64,000 nucleotides of DNA, from assembly GCF_001905845.1 (NCBI RefSeq), contig NZ_LIVZ01000010.1, forward strand, positions 186,001-250,000. The letters run 5' to 3'. Positions 39,541 through 48,250 of the stretch are shown in pieces (within the stretch, counting starts at the first letter, position 1; each line of letters opens with the position of its first letter). The stretch is from Streptomyces sp. TSRI0107. Its GTDB lineage: Bacteria; Actinomycetota; Actinomycetes; Streptomycetales; Streptomycetaceae. The notes beneath the pieces were generated by a model that made no database searches, was not told the DNA's origin, and saw only the letters and a program-made list of their open reading frames with translations. The position numbers were made by a program, and so were the translations under genes.

Positions 39541-41959
39541 GGAGCCGGACCGCGCCCCTCTTGTGCAGCGGGTCGTTGCCGTTGCCGCACTTGGGGGACT
39601 GGATGCAGGACGGGCAGCCGGCGTCGCACTCGCAGGACGCGATGGCCTGGCGGGTCGCGGTGAGCCAGGCGCGGGCGGTGTGGAAGGCGCGCTCGGCGAA
39701 GCCCGCGCCGCCGGGGTGGCCGTCGTAGACGAAGACCGTCGGCAGGAGGGTGTCGGGGTGCAGCGGGACCGACACGCCGCCGATGTCCCAGCGGTCGCAG
39801 GTCGCGAACAGCGGGAGCATGCCGATCGACGCGTGCTCGGCGGCGTGCAGGGCGCCGCCGAGGATCTCGGGGTTGATGCGCGCCTCGTCGAGCTGGTCCT
39901 CGGTGACGGTCCACCACACCGCGCGGGTGCGCAGTGTGCGAGGAGGGAGGTCGAGCTTCGTCTCGCCCAGCACCTCACCGGTGATCAGGCGTCGGCGGAG
40001 GAAGGAGACGACCTGGTTGGTGACCTCGACGGAGCCGTAGCAGAGGCGGCCGTCGCCCCATGGGATCTCGACGTCCGTCTCCAGGACGGAGATCGACGTG
40101 GTGTCGCGGGCGACCGTGGAGTACGGCGGGTTCGCCTCCTCGACCAGTGCGACCGAGTCGTCCAGGTCGAGGGAGCGGACGAGGTAGGTGCGGCCCTGGT
40201 GGAGGTGGACGGCGCCCTCGTGGACGGACGCGTGCGCGGCGCTCTCGTCGACCGTGCCGAGCAGCCGGCCGGTGCCGGACTCGACGATCTGGACCGGGCG
40301 CCCGCCCTCGCCGCGGATGTCGGTGAGGTCGGCGGCCCGCTCGCGGCGGGTCCAGTGCCAGGCCCGGGTGCGGCGGCGCAGCAGCTTCGCGGCCTCCAGC
40401 TGCGGCAGCAGCCCTGCCGTCTCCGGTCCGAACAGCTCCAGGTCGTCCTCGGTCAGCGGCAGCTCCGCGGCGGCCGCGCACAGGTGCGGGGCTAGGACGT
40501 AGGGGTTGTCGGGGTCGAGGACCGTGGATTCCACCGGACGGTCGAACAGGGCCTCCGGGTGGTGGACGAGGAAGGTGTCCAGCGGGTCGTCGCGGGCCAC
40601 CAGGACGGCCAGGGCGCCCTGCCCGGAGCGGCCCGCGCGGCCGGCCTGCTGCCACAGGGACGCGCGGGTGCCCGGGTAGCCGGCGATCACGACCGCGTCC
40701 AGCCCGGAGACGTCGACGCCGAGCTCCAGGGCGGTCGTGGCGGCCAGGCCGAGGAGTTCGCCGGAGTGCAGGGCGCGCTCCAGGGCGCGGCGCTCCTCGG
40801 GGAGATAGCCGCCCCGGTACGCCGCGACCCGTCGGGCGAGCGAGCGGTCGATCTCGGAGAGCCGTTCCTGGGCGATGACGGAGATCAGCTCGGCGCCGCG
40901 CCGGGAGCGGACGAAGGCGACGGAGCGCACGCCCTGGAGGGTGAGGTCGGTGAGCAGGTCGGCGGTCTCGGCGGTGGCCGTACGGCGGACCGGGGCGCCC
41001 TTCTCGCCCTGCATCTCGGTGAGCGGGGGCTCCCAGAGGGCGAACACCACCTCCCCGCGCGGGGAGGCGTCGTCGGCGACCTCCACCACCGGCAGGCCGG
41101 TCAGGCGGCCGGCGGCGACCGCGGGCTCGGCGGCGGTCGCGGAGGCCAGCAGGAAGACCGGGTCGGCGCCGTAGCGGGCGCACAGCCGGCGCAGCCGGCG
41201 CAGCACCTGGGCGACGTGGGAGCCGAACACGCCGCGGTAGGTGTGGCACTCGTCGATCACGACGTACTTGAGCGCCTTGAGGAAGGAGGACCAGCGCGGG
41301 TGGGACGGCAATATGCCGCGGTGCAGCATGTCGGGGTTGGTGAGGACGTAGGTGGCGTACTGCCGGATCCACTCGCGTTCCTCGTACGGAGTGTCACCGT
41401 CGTACACGGCCGGCCGAACGGCCTGTCCCAAAGGTTGTGAAAGTTCCTTCACCGATCGGCACTGATCCGCCGCGAGCGCCTTGGTGGGCGCGAGGTAGAG
41501 GGCGGTGGCGCCTCGGCCGTTCGGAGCCTCGGAGCCGTCCAGAAGAGTGGAAAACACCGGGACCAGATAGGCCAGCGACTTGCCGGAGGCGGTGCCGGTG
41601 GCGACCACCACCGAGTCGCCGTCCAGGGCGTGCTCCGCCGCGCGGGCCTGATGGGCCCACGGGTGCTCGATACCGGCGGCCTGAACGGCGGCGATCACCT
41701 CCGGACGGATCCGGTCCGGCCAGACGGCATGGCGACCCGCGCGCGGGGGCAAGTGCTCCGTATGAGTGATGCGCGAAGCCCGGCTCGGTCCCGAGGCGAG
41801 CCGGTCCAGGAGCGTGCCCGGCGCGAGGCGGGACACGGCTTCCGACGAGTGTCGATCGGATCGGTGATTCTTGGCCATCGGCACCGAGTGTGTCACTGGC
41901 GTGACGGACAATGGGACCAAGGCGTCGTGCACGCCTGCCGGTAAGTGATTGAATGCCAT
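39431..41959 (-). CDS. DEAD/DEAH-box helicase with DUF1998 (MrfA/Hrq1-like)
   Basis: An ATP-dependent DNA helicase of about 842 residues. Walker A is TGTASGKSLAYLVP, the DExH box is VVIDECHTYRG, and motif VI is QQAGRAGRSGQGAL. The C-terminus has CECDAGCPSCIQSPKCG (four-Cys metal site) in DUF1998, the layout of MrfA/Hrq1 3'-5' helicases that repair DNA cross-links. ATG 41959 is used here; ATG 41878 (MAKNHR) is a serious alternative and has no TTA, while the longer form contains a TTA leucine codon (residue 6). Its last 110 bp overlap the TadE-like gene. Confidence 0.88.
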   Translation of the reverse strand: MAFNHLPAGVHDALVPLSVTPVTHSVPMAKNHRSDRHSSEAVSRLAPGTLLDRLASGPSRASRITHTEHLPPRAGRHAVWPDRIRPEVIAAVQAAGIEHPWAHQARAAEHALDGDSVVVATGTASGKSLAYLVPVFSTLLDGSEAPNGRGATALYLAPTKALAADQCRSVKELSQPLGQAVRPAVYDGDTPYEEREWIRQYATYVLTNPDMLHRGILPSHPRWSSFLKALKYVVIDECHTYRGVFGSHVAQVLRRLRRLCARYGADPVFLLASATAAEPAVAAGRLTGLPVVEVADDASPRGEVVFALWEPPLTEMQGEKGAPVRRTATAETADLLTDLTLQGVRSVAFVRSRRGAELISVIAQERLSEIDRSLARRVAAYRGGYLPEERRALERALHSGELLGLAATTALELGVDVSGLDAVVIAGYPGTRASLWQQAGRAGRSGQGALAVLVARDDPLDTFLVHHPEALFDRPVESTVLDPDNPYVLAPHLCAAAAELPLTEDDLELFGPETAGLLPQLEAAKLLRRRTRAWHWTRRERAADLTDIRGEGGRPVQIVESGTGRLLGTVDESAAHASVHEGAVHLHQGRTYLVRSLDLDDSVALVEEANPPYSTVARDTTSISVLETDVEIPWGDGRLCYGSVEVTNQVVSFLRRRLITGEVLGETKLDLPPRTLRTRAVWWTVTEDQLDEARINPEILGGALHAAEHASIGMLPLFATCDRWDIGGVSVPLHPDTLLPTVFVYDGHPGGAGFAERAFHTARAWLTATRQAIASCECDAGCPSCIQSPKCGNGNDPLHKRGAVRLLTVLLRGAPEEKEAVEEGAAEAADAAQGPPSGAQAT

Positions 41960-42040
41960 CGCGGCTGGCGAACCGTCCTGGGGGCTGAAAGCCGAGATGT
42001 CCCGAGGGCGACCGCTCGATAGCAAGGTGCTGGAGGATCC

Positions 42041-42382
42041 GTGGACCTGTCCCTGTCGACCGAGACCATGGGCGATCGCACGATCGTCAGGGTCGGTGGC
42101 GAAATCGACGTATATACCGCGCCCAAGCTGCGCGAGCAGCTGGTCGAGCTGGTGAACGACGGCAGTTTCCACCTCGTCGTCGACATGGAGGGCGTGGACT
42201 TCCTCGACTCCACCGGGCTCGGCGTGCTGGTCGGCGGCCTGAAGCGCGTGCGTGCCCATGAGGGCTCCCTGCGCCTGGTCTGCAACCAGGAGCGCATTTT
42301 GAAGATCTTCCGCATCACCGGCCTCACCAAGGTGTTCCCGATTCACACCTCGGTCGAGGAAGCGGTGGCGGCCACCGACTGA
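42041..42382 (+). CDS. bldG: Anti-sigma factor antagonist BldG
   Basis: A 113-residue STAS-domain protein. VDMEGVDFLDSTGLGVLVGGL carries the phosphorylatable Ser57, as in SpoIIAA/RsbV. The sequence matches what I know of S. coelicolor BldG, needed for aerial growth and antibiotic production. When unphosphorylated it would bind the anti-sigma factor and free a sigma factor. GTG 42041 follows GGAGG. The promoter is in the short gap to the divergent helicase (from 41959 or 41878). Confidence 0.96.
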   Translation: MDLSLSTETMGDRTIVRVGGEIDVYTAPKLREQLVELVNDGSFHLVVDMEGVDFLDSTGLGVLVGGLKRVRAHEGSLRLVCNQERILKIFRITGLTKVFPIHTSVEEAVAATD

Positions 42383-42490
42383 CCCGTCGGTCCGGGCGTG
42401 TGCCCGGACGGCACAGAGTGAACCGAGGGGGGCTGGGCTTCGGCGGCCCGGCCCTCCGACAGTACGCCCGTAGCTCCGAGGGGGATGTGC

Positions 42491-42925
42491 ATGGCCACCG
42501 TTGAGCTCCGCTTCAGTGCGGTCCCCGGACATGTCAGGACCGCCCGACTGGTGGCCGCTTCCGTCGCCCGCAAGGCCGGAGTGGACGAGGCCGTCCTCGA
42601 CGAGGTCCGGCTCGCCGTCGGTGAGGCCTGCTCCCGCGCGGTCGGACTGCATCAGAACAGCGGGATCACCGCGCCGGTGCGGGTGCTGCTGATCGAGGAC
42701 GAGAAGCAGTTCTCCATCGAGGTCGGCGACGAGGCACCGCACCCGGTGTCCGGCGGTGCCCCCGGCGCGTCCGACGACGCCGACGCGGAGGCCGAGGAGG
42801 ACGAGATGGGCCTCGCGGTCATCAGCGGCCTCGTCGACGACGTGGAGGTCAACACCGGCGCCGACGGCGGGCAGATCCGGATGACCTGGCCGACCACGCC
42901 CCCGCCGACCGTGGTACTTCCCTGA
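42491..42925 (+). CDS. RsbW/SpoIIAB-like anti-sigma factor (BldG partner)
   Basis: A 144-residue GHKL-type protein. The N-box helix reads LDEVRLAVGEACSRAVGLHQ: E45 is present, but the Asn that ligates Mg-ATP is Arg49. A loop rich in Asp/Glu/Ala follows (about 80-105) and the ATP lid MGLAVISGLVDDVEV is kept. It is the BldG-linked anti-sigma protein (SCO3548/ApgA of S. coelicolor, from memory). ATG 42491 fits the GAGGGGG at 42478-42484; ATG 42485 touches that site and is less likely. Kinase activity is questionable because of Arg49. Confidence 0.88.
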   Translation: MATVELRFSAVPGHVRTARLVAASVARKAGVDEAVLDEVRLAVGEACSRAVGLHQNSGITAPVRVLLIEDEKQFSIEVGDEAPHPVSGGAPGASDDADAEAEEDEMGLAVISGLVDDVEVNTGADGGQIRMTWPTTPPPTVVLP

Positions 42926-42950
42926 CGCGCGCACCCGCTCGCACGAACTC

Positions 42951-42977
42951 CGAGGGCCCTGCTCAGCAGGGCCCTCG
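42951..42977 (+). terminator. Classical terminator of the bldG operon
   Basis: A 12-bp perfect GC stem (42951-42962 with 42966-42977) with a TCA loop, followed by CTGTTTTT: one of the few with a T-tract in this window. Confidence 0.95.
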
Positions 42978-43226
42978 CTGTTTTTGCCCACGGGGGCACG
43001 GGGGCACGGGAGCGGCGACGCGTCCCGGGAATTCGTGAAGCATTTCACGATCAATTTCCGATCACCCAATCACCCGAATGGACCAGCGTCCCCAGAATGC
43101 TTTCGAGGCATTACCGGCGGCCCACCGGGGTGTACTGATTCCGTTTCCCGCGTACTGTTTTGATCCGGAACAGATCTCTAGAATCCGTCCACATCTTGAG
43201 CTCAGCCCAAGCGTCAAGGAGGACGA

Positions 43227-45641
43227 ATGGCGGGGCTTTCTTCTCCAGATCAGCTCGATCAGCTGGATCACTCCACCGCCCTCGCGGCCGCGGTTCTCAC
43301 CGACGGCAACCGGGCCATGGTGGTCGTCATCGCGGTCGTGGCACTGGCCGCGCTCCTGGTCGCCGGAGTCCTGCTGCGGCAGGTGCTCGCGGCCGGCGAG
43401 GGCACCGACAGCATGAAGAAGATCGCGGCAGCGGTGCAGGAGGGCGCGAACGCCTATCTGGCACGGCAGTTGCGCACCCTCGGCGTATTCGCGGTCGTGG
43501 TGTTCTTCCTGCTCATGCTGCTGCCCGCGGACGACTGGAATCAGCGTGCCGGACGATCGGTGTTCTTCTTGATCGGTGCCGCGTTCTCGGCGGCCACCGG
43601 TTATATCGGCATGTGGCTCGCCGTGCGCAGCAATGTGCGGGTCGCCGCGGCGGCCCGGGAAGCGACGCCCGCGCCGGGTGAGCCGGAAAAGGATCTCACC
43701 GCCGTCGCGCACAAAGCGATGAAGATCGCTTTCCGTACCGGCGGCGTCGTCGGCATGTTCACGGTGGGGCTCGGTCTGCTGGGCGCCTCCTGCGTGGTGC
43801 TGGTGTACGCGGCCGACGCGCCGAAGGTGCTGGAGGGCTTCGGTCTCGGCGCGGCGCTCATCGCGATGTTCATGCGAGTCGGCGGCGGCATCTTCACCAA
43901 GGCCGCCGACGTCGGCGCCGACCTGGTCGGCAAGGTGGAGCAGGGCATTCCGGAGGACGATCCGCGCAATGCCGCGACCATCGCCGACAACGTGGGCGAC
44001 AACGTCGGCGACTGCGCGGGCATGGCGGCCGACCTCTTCGAGTCGTACGCCGTGACCCTGGTGGCCGCGCTGATCCTGGGCACCGCGGCGTTCGGCGACG
44101 CCGGTCTGGGATTCCCGCTGCTCGTCCCGGCGATCGGCGTGCTCACCGCGATGATCGGCATCTTCGCGGTCGCCCCGCGGCGCGCCGACCGCAGCGGGAT
44201 GAGCGCGATCAACCGCGGTTTCTTCATCTCCGCGGTGATCTCGCTGGTGCTGGTGGCGGTCGCGGTGTTCGTCTATCTGCCGGGGAAGTACTCGGAGCTG
44301 GACGGGGTCACCGACGAGGCGATCCTGGCGAAGGACGGCGACCCGCGGATCCTCGCGCTGGTCGCGGTGGCGATCGGTATCCTGCTCGCCGCCGTCATCC
44401 AGCAGCTCACCGGCTACTTCACCGAGACCACCCGCCGCCCGGTGCGGGACATCGGCAAGACCTCGCTCACGGGTCCCGCCACCGTCGTACTCGCCGGTAT
44501 CTCGGTGGGCCTCGAATCGGCTGTCTACACCGCCCTGTTGATCGGCCTCGGCGTCTACGGGGCCTTCCTGCTCGGCGGTACGTCGATCATGCTCGCGCTG
44601 TTTGCGGTGGCGCTGGCCGGCACCGGCCTGCTCACCACGGTCGGAGTGATCGTCGCGATGGACACCTTCGGGCCGGTCTCCGACAACGCCCAGGGCATCG
44701 CCGAGATGTCCGGCGACGTCGAGGGGGCGGGCGCGCAGGTGCTCACCAACCTGGACGCCGTCGGCAACACGACCAAGGCCATCACCAAGGGCATCGCCAT
44801 CGCCACGGCCGTGCTCGCGGCGGCGGCGCTCTTCGGGTCGTACCGTGACGCCATCACCACCGGCGCACGCGACGTCGGCGAGAAGCTCAGCGGCGAGGGC
44901 GCGCCGCTCACGCTGGCCATGGACATCTCGCAGCCCAACAACCTCGTCGGTCTCATCGCGGGCGCGGCGGTCGTCTTCCTCTTCTCCGGACTGGCCATCA
45001 ACGCCGTGTCGCGGTCGGCGGGTTCGGTGGTGTTCGAGGTGCGGCGGCAGTTCCGTGAGAAGCCGGGAATCATGGACTACAGCGAGACCCCGGAGTACGG
45101 GAAGGTCGTCGACATCTGTACGAAGGACGCGCTGCGGGAGCTGGCCACGCCCGGTCTGCTCGCCGTGATGGCGCCGATCTTCATCGGGTTCACGCTGGGC
45201 GTCGGCGCGCTCGGCGCCTATCTCGCGGGCGCGATCGGCGCGGGCACGCTGATGGCCGTGTTCCTCGCCAACTCCGGTGGCGCCTGGGACAACGCCAAGA
45301 AGCTGGTCGAGGACGGTCACCACGGCGGCAAGGGCAGTGAAGCCCATGCCGCGACGGTGATCGGCGACACGGTCGGCGACCCGTTCAAGGACACCGCGGG
45401 CCCGGCGATCAACCCGCTGCTGAAGGTGATGAACCTGGTGTCGCTGCTGATCGCGCCGGCGGTCATCAAGTTCTCCTACGGCGACGACGCGAACGTCGCA
45501 GTGCGGGTGCTGGTGGCCGTGATCGCCTTCCTGGTGATCCTGGGCGCGGTGTACGTGTCCAAGCGGCGCGGGATCGCCATGGGCGACGAGGACGATGCCG
45601 GGTCGGGCTCCAAGTCGCCCGATGCGGCGGCGGTTTCGTAG
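43227..45641 (+). CDS. hppA: Proton-translocating pyrophosphatase
   Basis: An 804-residue membrane pump with about 16 helices that couples PPi hydrolysis to H+ export. Signatures: FRTGGVVGMFTVGLGLLG, GGGIFTKAADVGADLVGK, DNVGDNVGDCAGMAADL and GDTVGDPFKDTAGPAINPLL. GNTTKAITKG with K517 is the mark of the K+-independent class (Ala there in K+-dependent pumps). ATG 43227 follows AAGGAGG perfectly. Single gene with its own terminator. Confidence 0.97.
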   Translation: MAGLSSPDQLDQLDHSTALAAAVLTDGNRAMVVVIAVVALAALLVAGVLLRQVLAAGEGTDSMKKIAAAVQEGANAYLARQLRTLGVFAVVVFFLLMLLPADDWNQRAGRSVFFLIGAAFSAATGYIGMWLAVRSNVRVAAAAREATPAPGEPEKDLTAVAHKAMKIAFRTGGVVGMFTVGLGLLGASCVVLVYAADAPKVLEGFGLGAALIAMFMRVGGGIFTKAADVGADLVGKVEQGIPEDDPRNAATIADNVGDNVGDCAGMAADLFESYAVTLVAALILGTAAFGDAGLGFPLLVPAIGVLTAMIGIFAVAPRRADRSGMSAINRGFFISAVISLVLVAVAVFVYLPGKYSELDGVTDEAILAKDGDPRILALVAVAIGILLAAVIQQLTGYFTETTRRPVRDIGKTSLTGPATVVLAGISVGLESAVYTALLIGLGVYGAFLLGGTSIMLALFAVALAGTGLLTTVGVIVAMDTFGPVSDNAQGIAEMSGDVEGAGAQVLTNLDAVGNTTKAITKGIAIATAVLAAAALFGSYRDAITTGARDVGEKLSGEGAPLTLAMDISQPNNLVGLIAGAAVVFLFSGLAINAVSRSAGSVVFEVRRQFREKPGIMDYSETPEYGKVVDICTKDALRELATPGLLAVMAPIFIGFTLGVGALGAYLAGAIGAGTLMAVFLANSGGAWDNAKKLVEDGHHGGKGSEAHAATVIGDTVGDPFKDTAGPAINPLLKVMNLVSLLIAPAVIKFSYGDDANVAVRVLVAVIAFLVILGAVYVSKRRGIAMGDEDDAGSGSKSPDAAAVS

Positions 45642-45665
45642 GCGGTCGGCAGCGGTTCGTCCCAA

Positions 45666-45709
45666 GGGGCGGGCGGGCGGCGCGCGTTGGCGCGCTACCC
45701 GCCCGCCCC
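45666..45709 (+). terminator. Terminator after hppA
   Basis: A 12-bp stem (45666-45677 with 45698-45709) enclosing a second 6-bp hairpin (45680-45685 with 45690-45695, loop GTTG), 24 bp after the stop codon. Confidence 0.88.
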
Positions 45710-45852
45710 GCTTGTGTGCCCGCTTTCGCCGTGAGCCTTCTCTCGCTTGATGCAAATGGTTATAAACGGTTCATATGGGATGCTCATCGTGCGATTGTCG
45801 TGCGCTTGGCGTGTATGTTCCGGGGCCGAGAGCCATGGAAGGGACCAATCCG

Positions 45853-46428
45853 GTGAACAAGAAGCTCGCGGCCGCACTGTCCGGCGGTGCGGTACTGGTA
45901 CTGGCGCTGTCCGGATGCAGCAGCGACGACGAAGGCAACGAGAAGCTGGACGCCTGGGCCAAGCAGGTGTGCGACTCGGTGCAGGTTCAGGCGCAGAAGA
46001 TCAAGGCCGCCAACGCCTCGATCCAGAAGGAGACCTCGGACAACAGCACGCCGGAAGAGGTCCAGAAGGCGGACTCCAAGGCCTTCCAGGACATGTCCGA
46101 CGCCTACAAGGCGATCGGTACGGCCATCACCAAGGCCGGTGCGCCGAACGTGGAGAACGGCGAGAAGAAGCAGCAGGACGCGGTCAAGGAGCTCAACGCC
46201 ATCTCCGCCTCCTACGCCTCCCTGAAGAAGCAGGTCGACGGGCTCGACACCAAGGACCAGGCCGAGTTCGCCGACGGCCTCAAGGACGTCGCCACCGAGC
46301 TGGACAAGCTCAGCAAGAGCGGCAACGACGCGCTCAAGACGCTGGAGGAGGGCGAGGTCGGCCAGGCGATGGGCAAGCAGGAGAGCTGCAAGTCGGCGTC
46401 CGCGACGGGGTCGCCGGCGGCCGCGTAG
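45853..46428 (+). CDS. Small lipoprotein, helical
   Basis: A 191-residue secreted lipoprotein with signal peptide and lipobox LALSGC. The mature part is almost all helix, with charged Lys/Asp/Glu, two Cys (in QVCDSV and ESCKSA) that may pair, and the start EKLDAWAKQVCDSVQ. No known domain recognised; it looks like small surface/cell-envelope proteins of actinomycetes. GTG 45853 follows GGAAGGGACC. Confidence 0.85.
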   Translation: MNKKLAAALSGGAVLVLALSGCSSDDEGNEKLDAWAKQVCDSVQVQAQKIKAANASIQKETSDNSTPEEVQKADSKAFQDMSDAYKAIGTAITKAGAPNVENGEKKQQDAVKELNAISASYASLKKQVDGLDTKDQAEFADGLKDVATELDKLSKSGNDALKTLEEGEVGQAMGKQESCKSASATGSPAAA

Positions 46429-46554
46429 GGCACCGGGCCGAAAGGGAGGTCCGCGCGGGGCTGAAAGCGGTGCCCGCGCGGGGCTCAGGATGCGGCCGGG
46501 ACGCGGCCGGAACGCACGCGCGCGTGCGGTGTCGGTGGGAGCCGACACAATGGG

Positions 46555-48084
46555 GTGGTGAGCAACGCCAGCCTCTCCTCGCCGTCCCCCCTGCCCGCCA
46601 CCGACCGCCCCGAGGTCGCCGCCCGGCTGCGGGAGGCCCTGCTCGGGGCCTCCTTCACCGCCGACGGACTGCTCGAACTGCTCGGTGCCCCCGCGTACGC
46701 GGCGCTGGCCCGCAGCGAGACCGTGCCCGCGCTCCGGGCCACCCGCGGGGACACGCCGCTGGAGATGCTCGTACGCCTGTTCCTGTTGCAGCAGCCCGTG
46801 CCGCACGCGCGCGTGACGGACGTGCTGCCGGTCGAGGCGTGCCTGGAGAGCGGCTGGCTGGTCCCGGCCGGCCAGGACGAACTGGCGGCCACCGTGGACG
46901 TGCGGCCGTACGGCGGACCCGGCGGCGAGGACTGGTTCATCGTGTCCGACCTGGGCTGCGCGGTCGGCGGCGCCGGAGGCATCGGGCGCCGGGACGAGAG
47001 CGTGGTGCTCGGGGTCGGCGGCGCCTCGACGACGCTGGCCGGGATCACCGTACGGACGCCCGTCACCTCGGCCCTCGACCTCGGCACCGGCTCCGGCATC
47101 CAGGCGCTGCACGCCGCCCAGCACGCCACGCGCGTGACCGCGACGGACGTCAACCCGCGCGCCCTGCACATCACCGCGCTCACCCTCGCGCTGTCCGGCG
47201 CCCCGGCCGCCGAACTGCGGGAGGGCTCGCTGTTCGAGCCGGTCGAGGAGGGTGAGACGTACGACCTGATCGTCTCGAACCCGCCCTTCGTGATCTCGCC
47301 GGGCGCCCGGCTGACCTACCGCGACGGCGGCATGGGCGGCGACGATCTGTGCCGCACGCTCGTTCGGCAGGCGGGGGAGCGGCTGAACGAGGGCGGGTTC
47401 GCGCAGTTCCTCGCCAACTGGCAGCACGTGGAGGGGGAGGACTGGCAGGACCGGCTGCGGTCGTGGGTGCCGCGCGGGTGCGACGCGTGGATCGTGCAGC
47501 GCGAGGTGCAGGACGTGACGCAGTACGCCGAGCTGTGGCTGCGGGACGCCGGCGACCACCGCGGCGACACCGCCGAGTACCAGACGAGGTACGACGCCTG
47601 GCTGGACGAGTTCGAGGCCCGCAAGGTGAAGGGCGTGGGCTTCGGCTGGATCACCCTGCGCAGGACGGCCTCCGCCGAGCCCTCCGTCACCGTCGAGGAA
47701 TGGCCGCACCCGGTCGAACAGCCGCTCGGCGAAACGGTACGGGCACACTTCGCCCGCCTCGACTACCTCCGCGCGCGGGACGACGCCGCCCTGCTCGCGG
47801 AGCGCTTCCGGCTCGCCGACGAAGTCGTCCAGGAACAGGTCGGGCTGCCCGGCGCCGAGGACCCCGAGCACGTCGTGCTGCGCCAGAACCGCGGCATGCG
47901 GCGCGCCACGAAGGTCGACACGGTGGGCGCCGGCTTCGCCGGGGTCTGCGACGGGTCGCTGAGCGCCGGGCGGATCCTCGACGCGATCGCCCAACTCGTG
48001 GGCGAGGACCCGGTCCTGCTGCGTGACCGCACGCCCGCGCAGATCCGGCTCCTCGTGGAGCAGGGCTTCCTCGAACCGGCGTGA
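46555..48084 (+). CDS. SAM-dependent methyltransferase (small-MTase domain)
   Basis: A 509-residue protein. An N-terminal helical domain (about 1-150) resembles DUF7059-type domains, and the Rossmann methyltransferase follows: ALDLGTGSGIQALHAAQHA is motif I, ATDVNPRALHI motif II, and IVSNPPFVISP is the NPPF motif of PrmC/N6-adenine-type enzymes. The ~170-residue C-terminal region includes a REVQDVTQYAELWLRDAG stretch. Target (protein Gln, rRNA or DNA) unknown. GTG 46555 or 46558. Confidence 0.85.
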   Translation: MVSNASLSSPSPLPATDRPEVAARLREALLGASFTADGLLELLGAPAYAALARSETVPALRATRGDTPLEMLVRLFLLQQPVPHARVTDVLPVEACLESGWLVPAGQDELAATVDVRPYGGPGGEDWFIVSDLGCAVGGAGGIGRRDESVVLGVGGASTTLAGITVRTPVTSALDLGTGSGIQALHAAQHATRVTATDVNPRALHITALTLALSGAPAAELREGSLFEPVEEGETYDLIVSNPPFVISPGARLTYRDGGMGGDDLCRTLVRQAGERLNEGGFAQFLANWQHVEGEDWQDRLRSWVPRGCDAWIVQREVQDVTQYAELWLRDAGDHRGDTAEYQTRYDAWLDEFEARKVKGVGFGWITLRRTASAEPSVTVEEWPHPVEQPLGETVRAHFARLDYLRARDDAALLAERFRLADEVVQEQVGLPGAEDPEHVVLRQNRGMRRATKVDTVGAGFAGVCDGSLSAGRILDAIAQLVGEDPVLLRDRTPAQIRLLVEQGFLEPA

Positions 48085-48250
48085 TCCCGCCGTCACCCCT
48101 GAGGCCTGTGGGGCCCGTGGGGCGCAAGCGTCCCATCTGACTGGATTGATCCGGAAAAGGGCTCCTGTCAGTGGTGGGTGCGAAGCTACCTTCAAGGGAA
48201 CAGATTCAACGCGTCCTCGGGGGAGGCGCGCTGTCCTCGGGGGAGGCGGG

